Below are positions 25,686-33,687 of a DNA stretch of 64,000 nucleotides, in pieces. The translations under genes and the position numbers were made by a program. Positions within the stretch are counted from its first letter, which is position 1. Each line of letters opens with the position of its first letter. The stretch is from Paenibacillus mellifer (GTDB taxonomy: Bacteria; Bacillota; Bacilli; Paenibacillales; Paenibacillaceae), in NCBI RefSeq assembly GCF_023195895.1, contig NZ_JALPRK010000016.1:1-64000 (forward strand), written 5' to 3'. A model generated the notes under the pieces. It saw nothing but the letters and a program-made list of their open reading frames with translations. It had not been told where the DNA came from and did no database searches.

Positions 25686-26567
25686 ATGGAACATATGGTG
25701 CTTAACTTTATGTCTCCGCCCATACCTTATTTCATTGGATGTGGAAGGGAACATTACGCAATCGGAGAAAAGCATATTAATCGATATCATATGGGTTGTT
25801 TTGATATCGTCGCCGTGGTGAAAGGAAAGCTTTTTATCGGCGAGGAAAGCAACAAATGGGCGGTAGGAGAAAACGAAGTATTGATACTACGGCCGGATCT
25901 CTACCATTACGGTGTAGAAGATTGTAGAGAAGAGACGTCCATACTTTGGGTTCATTTCAATACAGTTGGTGTTTGGGCAGAGCATGACAGCATGTCAGAT
26001 TATATGAGGAATTTGCAATATTTAAAAAGTCAGCACAGCATTCATGGTATGCCGAGCAGCTTCATTAGCCCAATTTCCATCCCGAAATATTCACGGATGT
26101 CAGAAAAAGTTTTAGAGTATATAAAAGAACTTACCCGGCTTCAGGAAGAACCACGTACAATTGCTGCATGGGCTCAACAGACCACATTCCAGCAACTTCT
26201 GCAGTATTTGGACTGTGAACAGACCCTTCCGCAAGACCTTACCGCCATACATGTAGCAGAGATGGTTGTACAATTCATCCGTAATAACTATCATCGGACG
26301 ATAACTAATTCCATATTAAAGCAAGAGTTGAATTTTCATCCTAATTATATGGCTCGTTGCATGCAAAAACATTACGGATTAACACCTCTGGAATATTTAA
26401 ATCACTTCAGGATTGAAGCGTCAAAGAAAATACTGCTCAATACAGACTATCCGATAGAAAAAGTGGCCGAGGAAGTAGGGATGGAATTTTCTACCTTTTC
26501 GAACAGCTTTCGAAAAACAGAAGGCGTAACTCCCCGCGAATATCGCAGAAAATACGCCAGGTTTTAA
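25686..26567 (+). CDS. AraC-family transcriptional regulator
   Basis: A 293-residue regulator with an N-terminal cupin-like sensing domain (about 1-150: GCFDIVAVVKGKLFIGEE, EVLILRPDLYHYGVED) and a C-terminal double helix-turn-helix (about 195-292: NPNYMARCMQKHYGLTPLEYLNH-like arrangement and IEKVAEEVGMEFSTFSNSF). I chose ATG 25686, 7 bases after GGGGG; an upstream TTG abuts that site. It is transcribed away from the arabino-oligosaccharide locus and toward the convergent GH16 gene. Its targets are not evident. Confidence 0.9.
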   Translation: MEHMVLNFMSPPIPYFIGCGREHYAIGEKHINRYHMGCFDIVAVVKGKLFIGEESNKWAVGENEVLILRPDLYHYGVEDCREETSILWVHFNTVGVWAEHDSMSDYMRNLQYLKSQHSIHGMPSSFISPISIPKYSRMSEKVLEYIKELTRLQEEPRTIAAWAQQTTFQQLLQYLDCEQTLPQDLTAIHVAEMVVQFIRNNYHRTITNSILKQELNFHPNYMARCMQKHYGLTPLEYLNHFRIEASKKILLNTDYPIEKVAEEVGMEFSTFSNSFRKTEGVTPREYRRKYARF

Positions 26568-26646
26568 TGCCAAAGTCGTTCCATTTCTCTACCTCTTCGG
26601 ACGCTTGAGATACCATTGCAACATGTTCGGATCAGGGGGCCGCCGA

Positions 26647-27918
26647 TTAATTGACTTTAACCAGCCTAATATAATCGATGCCGAGCTGGTAGTCCGTACT
26701 GCTTGCATTTTTACCGGTTACGGTGTATCTGAATTTTTTATCGCCTGCACTACCAAAATTCACCGTAATCTGGGCTTCTTTGTAAGTGGCCGAAGATCCG
26801 TACATATCAATCGCTGAACCGTGAGTTTGGCCGTTGATGGATAACTGGGCCGTTCCTCTGGCCGATCCGCTTCGATATCCGGTGATTACTTGGTAGGCTC
26901 CCGGGGAAGGGACATTTGCTGTGAACTCCGCATAGTCGTTTGTGGAGTCGGATAGAACTTTCACCCATCCACCACCGCTGGCCCCGTCATTCCAGTTCTC
27001 CTTCGTTACCCCTGAGGAAAGCACAATCGGCAAATTTTCGGCTTCTTGCTTCACATCTACCTGATCTGCTTTTTGGTAGGCTCTGAAATAATCGATTGTG
27101 AATTCGGCAGGATACGTTGGCGAAGAATCTCCGCCCCAGGTATTGACGTAAAGAGACAAGTAGACGAACATCGGCTTGTCGACGAGATTGCTGGCGTCCA
27201 ATTGCTTGACGAGTTGATTGTCCACGTAGTATTTCACATATTCCGGTGACCACTCCATCGCATAAATATGGAAATCTGCGGAGAAGTCAAATGAATACGT
27301 ACCGCCATTCGTGTTGCCAATCCCCGCATTCATCGGGTTGTATAGGTTGAACCGGTACTGGTTGCGTCTAAAATTCTCGAAAACGTCGATTTCCAATTGA
27401 TTTTTCGTATTTCGCGTGGATTGCGGATAGATACTTGGATCATCCGTATTCAACCAGAATGCCGAGTGCCCGGAACGGTCGGCTTGGCCTTTTGCGCGGA
27501 TTTCGAAATAGCCGTACTTCTGAGAAAACTTCGAAGCATAAGGTTCATTATGATGCTTGGTATAGCTTCCTTGGTGGAAGTCGCCTTGTGCCGTTTGCAA
27601 GCTGGACACCTTCATTGGGTCTCCGCTGCTGTAATAAGTCGGTGTTCTGTCCGTAACTCTAAGTACGATGCTTCCGTCTTTGAAATCATAATCCGCGTTC
27701 CCTCGGTCAGTAGAGGTTCTGAAGCCCAGATATCTGGTAACCCATAAGCTTGTGTCCAACGTCGTTCCATTGAATTCGTCATGTTTGGTCAGCACCCACC
27801 CCGGCTTGTCAATGGGATTCGCCGGGGTATCCGCGGCAAATGCCGTTTGCTTTGTTGAAAAGGAGGCCGTACTAGCCGCAAGCAGGAGCGTCAAGGCGAA
27901 CAAGATCACTTTCTTCAT
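26647..27918 (-). CDS. Secreted GH16 endoglycosidase with C-terminal carbohydrate-binding module
   Basis: A 423-residue secreted protein. The signal peptide is residues 1-28 (cleavage near AFA-AD). The GH16 domain (about 38-285) has the catalytic ExDxxE motif as E176-I-D178-V-F-E181, with supporting KYGYFEIRAKGQ and FHIYAMEWSPEYVKYYVD. A CBM6/35-like module (about 290-423) begins QEAENLPIVLSSG. The sub-specificity (beta-1,3- or mixed beta-glucan, or a galactan) cannot be settled from sequence. The promoter region has an activator-type motif, a TAGTAT -10 box and a cre site. It is the only intact secreted hydrolase in the window. Confidence 0.92.
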   Translation of the reverse strand: MKKVILFALTLLLAASTASFSTKQTAFAADTPANPIDKPGWVLTKHDEFNGTTLDTSLWVTRYLGFRTSTDRGNADYDFKDGSIVLRVTDRTPTYYSSGDPMKVSSLQTAQGDFHQGSYTKHHNEPYASKFSQKYGYFEIRAKGQADRSGHSAFWLNTDDPSIYPQSTRNTKNQLEIDVFENFRRNQYRFNLYNPMNAGIGNTNGGTYSFDFSADFHIYAMEWSPEYVKYYVDNQLVKQLDASNLVDKPMFVYLSLYVNTWGGDSSPTYPAEFTIDYFRAYQKADQVDVKQEAENLPIVLSSGVTKENWNDGASGGGWVKVLSDSTNDYAEFTANVPSPGAYQVITGYRSGSARGTAQLSINGQTHGSAIDMYGSSATYKEAQITVNFGSAGDKKFRYTVTGKNASSTDYQLGIDYIRLVKVN

Positions 27919-27948
27919 ACGCGATACATCTCCTTTTTACCGTTTTTT

Positions 27949-27963
27949 TGTTATCGCTTACAT
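27949..27963 (-). promoter_or_regulatory. cre site upstream of GH16
   Basis: On the minus strand the sequence ATGTAAGCGATAACA fits every position of the Bacillus cre consensus WTGNAANCGNWNNCW. It lies just downstream of a possible TAGTAT -10 box (27969-27974), where CcpA binding would block transcription. Carbon catabolite repression of the secreted GH16 is therefore likely. Confidence 0.75.
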
Positions 27964-28011
27964 TTCGTATACTAAATGGAAGTATATCAACTGAGTAGTA
28001 GAGAATCGAAC

Positions 28012-28028
28012 ACATTTCTTTCACTTTA
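28012..28028 (-). promoter_or_regulatory. Candidate response-regulator site upstream of GH16
   Basis: On the minus strand it reads TAAAGTGAAAGAAATGT. It shares the AGTGAAAGAAA core with the site before the permease operon at 15218-15240, and lies 94 bp from the GH16 start and about 38 bp before the putative -10 box. The spacing matches the other two sites. Confidence 0.45.
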
Positions 28029-28077
28029 GAATGAACAACTCGGCGCTCTGGGGATCTATTCCCTGGATGCAATCGTT

Positions 28078-28152
28078 GTCACGAGCAATACCTTGCAAAT
28101 TTGGGGACATGCAAAAAGCCCTTAAATCTCCACCGAAGGAACTTTAAGAGCT
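28078..28152 (+). pseudogene. Remnant of the 3' end of a tyrosine-recombinase gene
   Basis: About 70 bp here align with the last codons of the integrase gene ending at 45147. Both share GAGC(A/G)ATACCTTGCAAATT, ATGCAAAAAGC, AATCTCC and AAGAGCT in the same order, with one small indel and roughly three quarters identity by eye. The rest of the gene is absent and no tRNA gene follows, so this is a leftover of a second, related mobile element. Confidence 0.65.
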
Positions 28153-28159
28153 TTGTTGC

Positions 28160-28320
28160 CCGTTTGATGCAGATCACCTAGTTTACGGATTTTCTTATAA
28201 AAGTGAATTCCTTCATCCACTAGTGCTAATCTTTCTTTTGAAATCTCAGCCGAATGCCCGCTATGGTGAATACGCAGAAGCATCACATTGACCATTTCAT
28301 GCTGTGCCAATACCGGAGAA
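28160..28320 (-). pseudogene. Fragment of a GH36-like alpha-galactosidase
   Basis: The minus-strand frame encodes MVNVMLLRIHHSGHSAEI followed by SKERLALVDEGIHFYKKIR. This resembles the stretch of GH36 enzymes just after the catalytic core (pattern M-x-N-x-x-L-x-R-x-H-x-S-G-H, then a helix ending YK-x-IR). Flanking residues on both sides do not continue the family pattern, and the downstream part runs antisense into the integrase remnant. It is an isolated fragment of about 40 codons. Family assignment is moderately certain. Confidence 0.45.
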
Positions 28321-28354
28321 CCCGATTGACGTAATTCGGAAAGCGACCCACTTA

Positions 28355-28391
28355 AAACAACAGGAGTTCGGCGCAATGCCGAACTCCTGTT
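28355..28391 (-). terminator. Terminator of the araBDA operon
   Basis: A perfect 14-bp stem AACAGGAGTTCGGC (28359-28372) / GCCGAACTCCTGTT (28378-28391) with a 5-base loop, followed on the minus strand by TGTTTTAA. It lies about 28 bp after the araA stop codon. Confidence 0.85.
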
Positions 28392-28418
28392 GAATATACA
28401 GCCGGGAACGATCAGACT

Positions 28419-29843
28419 TTATTTGATAATTACATATTCCAAGTCAACCAGCTTGGCATAGGTCACAATTTGCTCCGTCGTTAAATTCAATGACACAACG
28501 GTATGGTGGCCGCCGCCGTTTTCAATCCAGGCTTTAACTCCATCCTGGAAGTTTGGCTTTACGTTCCAAAGCACGCGGGCCACCGGAAGTTTTGGAGCCG
28601 GGACCGTCGGCTCAAAGGCAGTAACCTCATTGATCAAGAGCTTATAATGCGTACCAAAGTCTGCCATGGAAACCACCACGCCGTCTCCCGCTTTGCCGTC
28701 AAATACTAAGCGCGCCGGATCTTCACGATCACCGATGCCTAGCGGAGAAACGATGATTTTCGGCTTGTTGCTTGCCAAAGTCGGATCTACCTCAAGCATA
28801 TGGGATTGAAGGATGGCTTCCTGACCTCTTGCCATCTCATAGGTATAATCCTCCATGAAGCCGGTGGATTGGTTATGGCTCATCACTTTAAGCAAGCGAT
28901 CGAGCGCTGCCGTCTTCCAGTCTCCTTCACCGGCAAAACCGTATCCTTGGGCCATCAAACGCTGGACGGCAAGACCAGGAAGCTGTTTCATCCCATGCAA
29001 ATCTTCGAAATTCGACGTGAAGGCGTTATAATCGCCCTTATCAAGGAAACGCTTAAGAGCGATTTCATAGCTTGCTTGTACTTTTACGCTGGCCTCCCAA
29101 GCTTCCTTGCTGTAAGTGCCATAATCAAATTCATAAAGCTCTGCGTATTCCGCAAACAAAGCGTCGATCTCTTCCTCCGTAACGGCATTCACGTATTGAA
29201 CGAGGTCTCCGATCCCAAAGTAGTCTACGGTCCATCCGAATTGAATTTGCGCTTCCACCTTATCCCCTTCGGTAACCGCAACATTGCGCATGTTATCGCC
29301 AAAACGGGCGACCTTGATATTGAAGCTTTCGTTATAAGCAACCGCTACGTCCATCCAGTCAGCAATTTGCCGCTGCACTTCCGGGCGTCCCCAATACCCT
29401 ACAACAATTTTATTTTGCTTCTTCAAACGGGCATTGATAAATCCATATTCACGGTCGCCATGGGCTGCCTGGTTCAGGTTCATGAAGTCCATGTCAATGG
29501 TCGCCCAAGGAATGCTTTCATTGAACTGTGTTGCGAGATGAAGCAACGGCTTTTGCAGCAATTTCGTTCCGCGAATCCACATTTTTGCCGGTGAGAAGGT
29601 GTGCATCCAGGTGATGACGCCGGCAACCTCGTCGCGATAGTTGACTTCTTTCATGATGCTTGTGATCTTATCCGCACTTACAGCCAAGTCCTGCAATACC
29701 AGCGGATAGGGTAAAACACCGCTTTGATTTAACGCATCCGTCATCGTTTGCGCGTGGGCTTTGACTTCCGAGAGCGCTTCTTCCCCATATAGATGCTGCG
29801 AACCTACGACAAACCAAAACTGCTTTGTTCCTGCTGTTGACAT
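28419..29843 (-). CDS. araA: L-arabinose isomerase
   Basis: Converts L-arabinose to L-ribulose (EC 5.3.1.4) in the cytoplasm; manganese-dependent in the family. About 474 residues, close to the usual 490-500. Hallmarks: [12 protein letters not shown] at the N-terminus, [30 protein letters not shown] and SFMEDYTY-like [20 protein letters not shown], and GGGHHTVVS near the C-terminus; these carry the metal and substrate Glu/His residues. The ATG of MSTAGTKQ is preferred because AGAGG lies about 9 bases upstream. It is the third gene of the operon, after the kinase and the 4-epimerase. Confidence 0.97.
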   Translation of the reverse strand: MSTAGTKQFWFVVGSQHLYGEEALSEVKAHAQTMTDALNQSGVLPYPLVLQDLAVSADKITSIMKEVNYRDEVAGVITWMHTFSPAKMWIRGTKLLQKPLLHLATQFNESIPWATIDMDFMNLNQAAHGDREYGFINARLKKQNKIVVGYWGRPEVQRQIADWMDVAVAYNESFNIKVARFGDNMRNVAVTEGDKVEAQIQFGWTVDYFGIGDLVQYVNAVTEEEIDALFAEYAELYEFDYGTYSKEAWEASVKVQASYEIALKRFLDKGDYNAFTSNFEDLHGMKQLPGLAVQRLMAQGYGFAGEGDWKTAALDRLLKVMSHNQSTGFMEDYTYEMARGQEAILQSHMLEVDPTLASNKPKIIVSPLGIGDREDPARLVFDGKAGDGVVVSMADFGTHYKLLINEVTAFEPTVPAPKLPVARVLWNVKPNFQDGVKAWIENGGGHHTVVSLNLTTEQIVTYAKLVDLEYVIIK

Positions 29844-29879
29844 CCTGATCATCCTCTTTTCATTATTGAATAATAGGGA

Positions 29880-30575
29880 TTATTTCTGCCCGTAATAGGC
29901 GTTTTTTTCATGCTTCCGCAGATAATGCTTATCCAGAATACGCTGCGGCAGTTCTTCGGCAAAATGATTGAGTTCCCGGGCAAATAAATTCATTTTACAA
30001 ACCTCTTCCAAAACAACGCTGTTCACAACCGCCGATTTTGCATCTTTCCCCCAGGTAAACGGCGCATGGCCATGAAGCAAGATACCGGGAATAGCCATCA
30101 CGTCCAGCCCGCGCTCCTCAAAGGTTTCGATGATGACACGGCCGGTTTCCGCTTCGTAACCGCGGTCAATCTCCTCTTGAGTTAGGAAACGGGCACAGGG
30201 TACGGGACCATAGAAGGTGTCTGCATGCGTAGTCCCCATCACGGGCACATCAAGGCCCGCTTGCGCCCAAACGGTCGCCCAGGTGGAATGCGTGTGCACG
30301 ATGCCGCCGATTTCCGCAAAATGTTTATACAAAACGGCGTGAGTCGCCGTATCCGATGAAGGCCTCATCTCTCCTTCGACTACATTTCCATCCAAATCGA
30401 CAACCACCATATCGCCGGGCTTCATCGCTTCATAACTGACGCCGCTAGGTTTGATAACGAAAAACCCGCTTTCCCGGTCAACGGCGCTCACATTTCCCCA
30501 CGTGAATTTCACGAGTCCGTGTTTAGGCAAATCCACATTCGCCTGGTATACTTCTTCCTTCAGTTGCTCCAGCAT
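29880..30575 (-). CDS. araD: L-ribulose-5-phosphate 4-epimerase
   Basis: Converts L-ribulose 5-phosphate to D-xylulose 5-phosphate (EC 5.1.3.4), feeding the pentose phosphate pathway. 231 residues, the normal length. The zinc ligands correspond to H94 and H96 (in IVHTHSTWA) and H170 (in LLHGHAPFTWG), and D75 in RPSSDTATH matches the catalytic Asp of the Escherichia coli enzyme. GNVSAVDR and IKPSGV form the phosphate-binding part. It sits directly between the kinase and isomerase genes, 1 bp after the kinase. Confidence 0.96.
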   Translation of the reverse strand: MLEQLKEEVYQANVDLPKHGLVKFTWGNVSAVDRESGFFVIKPSGVSYEAMKPGDMVVVDLDGNVVEGEMRPSSDTATHAVLYKHFAEIGGIVHTHSTWATVWAQAGLDVPVMGTTHADTFYGPVPCARFLTQEEIDRGYEAETGRVIIETFEERGLDVMAIPGILLHGHAPFTWGKDAKSAVVNSVVLEEVCKMNLFARELNHFAEELPQRILDKHYLRKHEKNAYYGQK

Positions 30576-30576
30576 G

Positions 30577-32193
30577 TCAACCCCTCCAGTTCTCCTCCAG
30601 ATGATCTACAGCGGCCCGCTCAATCGCCAGGCCTTTTTTGTAACGGTCGGTAAACACTTCGAAACCTTTAACGTCCACTCCATCCGGAACCATTTCCTGC
30701 GCCTGGACGTCTTTAAAAACCTTGTGGTCAAGAAAATCTTCCAGGCTTTCCTGCTGATCTATGTTTATCATGTACGAGGCCAAAATCGCCATGCCCCATG
30801 CCCCTCCTTCGCCGGCGGTGGCCATCACTGAAACCGGAACATTCAGTGCTGCCGCGACAATCTTCTGTCCGACCACAGGGGTTTTAAAAAGACCGCCATG
30901 GGCTAGAACTTTATCGATGGCTACGTCTTCTTCCTTTGTCAGAATATCCATGCCGATTTTCAAGGCACCAAAAGAGGTAAAAAGATGCGTCCGCATGAAA
31001 TTGGCCAAATTGAAATGGCTCTCCGGAGAGCGGACAAACAACGGCCTACCTTTATCCAATCCGGTGATATTTTCCCCGGAGAAATAACCATAGCTAAGCA
31101 ATCCTCCGCCGTCGGGATCCGCTTCCAAGGCTTTAAGCAGCAGCACACTGAAAATTTGATTCGTATCGGCTTGTTGCCCCATAGCCTCGTAAAACTCGCG
31201 GAACAACCCCAGCCAGGCGTTGATATCGCTTGAACAGTTGTTGGCGTGGACCATGCCGACCGGACTGCCGTTTGGCGTCGTCACCAAATCGATTTCCGGG
31301 TATACCTTGGAAAATTCTCGCTCCAATACAATCATGGCGAAAACGGAAGTTCCAACGGAGATATTCCCGGTACGTTTCCTCACGCTATTCGTTGCAACCA
31401 TCCCTGTTCCCGCATCTCCTTCCGGAGGACAAAGCGGAATGCCAGGTTGCAAGCTTTGCGATACATCCAGAAGCTTGGCTCCGGATTCAGTCAATTGGCC
31501 TGCCTGCTCGCCTGAGATACGGACTTCGGGAAGAATATCTTTAAGCTTCCACGGGTAACCTTTGGCGGCAACGAGTTCATCAAATTGCTTGAGCATCAAT
31601 TCATTATAATTGCGTATGGATTCATCAATCGGGAACATGCCCGAAGCATCTCCGATGCCAATCGTCTTGTTACCGGTCAACAGCCAGTGAATGTATCCGG
31701 ATAAAGTCGTTAGATAATCGATCCGAGGGACATGTGGTTCTTCGTTTAAAATGGCTTGATAAAGATGAGCAATGCTCCACCGTTCAGGAATGTTGAACCG
31801 GAATTTATCCGTTAATGCTTTAGCCGCGGCGCCGGTTGTCGAATTACGCCAGGTCCGAAACGGAACAAGCAGCTCGCCCGTGTGGTCAAAAGCCATATAC
31901 CCATGCATCATTCCGGAAAACCCGATAGAACCAGTAGTTCGAAGGGTGATTCCAAATTGCCGTTCGACTTCCTGCTTCATTTCACGATAAGCTTCTTGCA
32001 TCCCTGTGATGATATCCGTCAAGTTGTACGTCCAATATCCGTCTTTCAGGAGGTTTTCCCATTCATAGCTTCCGGATGCAATCGTTTCAAAACGCCGATC
32101 AATCAGCACCGCTTTAATGCGAGTGGATCCGAATTCGATTCCCAGAGATGTTTCCCCATTGGCAATCGCTTGTTTCACGTCTATATGATTCAT
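30577..32193 (-). CDS. araB: FGGY-family kinase, probable L-ribulokinase
   Basis: Sugar kinase expected to phosphorylate L-ribulose with ATP. About 538 residues: [17 protein letters not shown] (ATP-binding phosphate loop), [13 protein letters not shown], an FGGY N-terminal domain up to about 280, and a C-terminal domain with [14 protein letters not shown] and [10 protein letters not shown], ending [17 protein letters not shown]. Position in an operon with araD and araA supports ribulokinase over xylulokinase. Start is ATG 32193 or GTG 32199 behind GGAGAGGGG; the longer frame to 32298 lacks such a site and would run over the regulatory region. Controlled by AraR boxes and a cre-like site. Confidence 0.88.
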   Translation of the reverse strand: MNHIDVKQAIANGETSLGIEFGSTRIKAVLIDRRFETIASGSYEWENLLKDGYWTYNLTDIITGMQEAYREMKQEVERQFGITLRTTGSIGFSGMMHGYMAFDHTGELLVPFRTWRNSTTGAAAKALTDKFRFNIPERWSIAHLYQAILNEEPHVPRIDYLTTLSGYIHWLLTGNKTIGIGDASGMFPIDESIRNYNELMLKQFDELVAAKGYPWKLKDILPEVRISGEQAGQLTESGAKLLDVSQSLQPGIPLCPPEGDAGTGMVATNSVRKRTGNISVGTSVFAMIVLEREFSKVYPEIDLVTTPNGSPVGMVHANNCSSDINAWLGLFREFYEAMGQQADTNQIFSVLLLKALEADPDGGGLLSYGYFSGENITGLDKGRPLFVRSPESHFNLANFMRTHLFTSFGALKIGMDILTKEEDVAIDKVLAHGGLFKTPVVGQKIVAAALNVPVSVMATAGEGGAWGMAILASYMINIDQQESLEDFLDHKVFKDVQAQEMVPDGVDVKGFEVFTDRYKKGLAIERAAVDHLEENWRG

Positions 32194-32240
32194 GATCACG
32201 TAATTCCCCTCTCCGACACAGTTTTCATATCTATATTCGA

Positions 32241-32255
32241 AAGAATACGCTTTCC
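32241..32255 (-). promoter_or_regulatory. cre-like site upstream of araBDA
   Basis: On the minus strand GGAAAGCGTATTCTT fits the cre consensus except at the second position. It lies about 45 bp before the kinase start, consistent with catabolite repression of arabinose use. Confidence 0.45.
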
Positions 32256-32275
32256 TTACTGACAGACTTAGTATA

Positions 32276-32294
32276 TTTTTTGTACGTACATTTG
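32276..32294. promoter_or_regulatory. AraR operator box 1
   Basis: TTTTTTGTACGTACATTTG contains the perfect palindrome TGTACGTACA and matches the AraR box known from Bacillus subtilis (ATTTGTACGTACAAAT-like). It lies between divergent araB and araR. Confidence 0.85.
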
Positions 32295-32310
32295 TCAATG
32301 TTAACAGTTA

Positions 32311-32326
32311 TATATGCATACAACTA
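32311..32326. promoter_or_regulatory. Possible AraR operator box 3 (degenerate)
   Basis: TATATGCATACAACTA shares CATACAACTA exactly with the box at 32400-32415 and has a TATGCATACA core. It is weaker than the other two boxes. Its position between them would suit cooperative looping. Confidence 0.4.
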
Positions 32327-32340
32327 TCACCACAACAACT

Positions 32341-32369
32341 TTGACCCTTCTCCCTGTAGCTTTTATTAG
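32341..32369 (+). promoter_or_regulatory. Candidate araR promoter
   Basis: TTGACC (32341-32346) and TATTAG (32364-32369) with 17 bp between them, reading into araR about 95 bp downstream. Confidence 0.5.
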
Positions 32370-32399
32370 GATTTTCATTCATGCAAAATCATGCTAAAA

Positions 32400-32415
32400 T
32401 CTGTACATACAACTA
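32400..32415. promoter_or_regulatory. AraR operator box 2
   Basis: TCTGTACATACAACTA contains TGTACATACA, a near-palindrome matching the AraR box. It lies downstream of the candidate araR promoter, suggesting autorepression. Confidence 0.7.
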
Positions 32416-32463
32416 TTCGGCATAAATCAATTAGTGCGCGAGAACATGAAAGAAGTGGGTTAA

Positions 32464-33567
32464 ATGAAGCCAAAATATCAGGTGATCATTGGGGATATAA
32501 AGAGCAATATTCTCTCGGGAATTTACGGAGTGGGGGAACAAATCCCTACGGAATCGGCTTTGCAGGACAAATACCAAGTGAGCCGCCAGACGGTTCGGAA
32601 AGCCATTTTGGAATTGTCGAACGAGGGGTTCTTGAGAAGCGAAAAGGGGTCCGGCACATACGTCAGCGGCCAATACCGCTCCAAATCCGCCGGGAATTCC
32701 AATAAGAAAACGATCGGGGTCATCACCACTTATATTTCGGACTACATTTTCCCTTCGATTATCCGCGGAATTGAAGGGCGATTGAACGAAGATAACTATT
32801 CGCTGCTGTTGGCCAGTACCAATAATGATGTCGCGCAGGAAAAAAAAGCTCTGGAAATGATGTTGTCCTATGGCGTAGACGGCTTGATTATCGAACCGAC
32901 GAAAAGCAATTTATACAACCCCAATATCGCTTATTACCTGTCGTTCAAGGAACAGGACGTTCCCTTCATCATGATCAATGCCTATTATGAAGAATTGGAG
33001 GTCCCTTTCTTTTGTCTTGACGACGTGCAATCGAGCTACCTTGCAACCAAAGAACTGATTTCCAAAGGGCACACCCAGATTGGAATTATTTCCAAGATGG
33101 ATGATTTGCAAGGAAAGTATCGCATGAAGGGGTATATCAAGGCTCTTGGAGAAGCGAAATTAAGATTTCGCCCGGAGCAGGTGCTCTCTTACGATACGGA
33201 GACCAAGCCGGATTTATCCGCCGCTTTGAAAAAGTTCCTCCATGAAAACCGGGATGATTTGACGGCCATCGTTTGCTACAACGATGAAGTGGGGTTGGAA
33301 GTCGTTAATGGATGCAGACAGCTTGGCATATTAATCCCGGACGAATTATCGATTATTGGCCAGGACAATTCTTATATCGCCAAAAATGCGAACATCAAAC
33401 TCACGACACTGACCCACCCGCAAGAGCAAATGGGACGCGATGCAGCGGACTGGATCATTAAGAAACTGCAAGGAAAGAAGGATTTACCGAACAGCACCTA
33501 TTACCTACCCGTGTTAATTGAAGGCGAGACGGTAGCAAATATATGTAAGGGCCGGCATCCTGAATGA
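32464..33567 (+). CDS. araR: AraR: GntR-type arabinose-responsive repressor with LacI-like effector domain
   Basis: A 367-residue chimeric regulator. The N-terminal GntR winged helix (about 1-70: GEQIPTESALQDKYQVSRQTVRKAILELSNEGFL is the recognition region) is fused to a LacI/GalR-type sugar-binding domain (about 80-365: TIGVITTYISDYIFPSIIRGIE, DGLIIEPTKSN, AIVCYNDEVGLEV, IIGQDNSYIAK). This fusion is characteristic of AraR, which releases DNA on binding L-arabinose. It is divergent from araBDA with two clear and one weaker AraR boxes between. The 3' end is overlapped by a GC-rich hairpin. Confidence 0.95.
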   Translation: MKPKYQVIIGDIKSNILSGIYGVGEQIPTESALQDKYQVSRQTVRKAILELSNEGFLRSEKGSGTYVSGQYRSKSAGNSNKKTIGVITTYISDYIFPSIIRGIEGRLNEDNYSLLLASTNNDVAQEKKALEMMLSYGVDGLIIEPTKSNLYNPNIAYYLSFKEQDVPFIMINAYYEELEVPFFCLDDVQSSYLATKELISKGHTQIGIISKMDDLQGKYRMKGYIKALGEAKLRFRPEQVLSYDTETKPDLSAALKKFLHENRDDLTAIVCYNDEVGLEVVNGCRQLGILIPDELSIIGQDNSYIAKNANIKLTTLTHPQEQMGRDAADWIIKKLQGKKDLPNSTYYLPVLIEGETVANICKGRHPE

Positions 33568-33576
33568 TGCCGGCCC
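33549..33576 (+). terminator. Hairpin overlapping the araR stop codon
   Basis: An 11-bp perfect stem GGGCCGGCATC/GATGCCGGCCC has a 6-base loop that includes the last codons of araR. There is no T run after it, so it is a weak terminator or an mRNA 3'-end stabiliser. Confidence 0.5.
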
Positions 33577-33636
33577 TGATTACCCCAACAACGTTTCACA
33601 TTTTCCATCCTAACCAAAGGAGGCGGGGCACTCATA

Positions 33637-33687
33637 ATGAAAACCTTTGTATACTTTGATATTGAAATCCAACTATTAATTATCTGA
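33637..33687 (+). other. 16-codon open frame with strong ribosome binding site; possible truncated gene start
   Basis: AAAGGAGG (33616-33623) precedes an ATG that begins MKTFVYFDIEIQLLII and stops after 16 codons inside the antisense 3' end of the symporter gene. It looks like the 5' end of a gene whose body was deleted, or a small leader peptide. I cannot name the parent gene. Confidence 0.3.

Noticed and set aside
28800-29594. Plus-strand open frame of 264 codons opposite araA
   Set aside because: Shadow of a conserved gene; composition and motifs fit only the araA strand.
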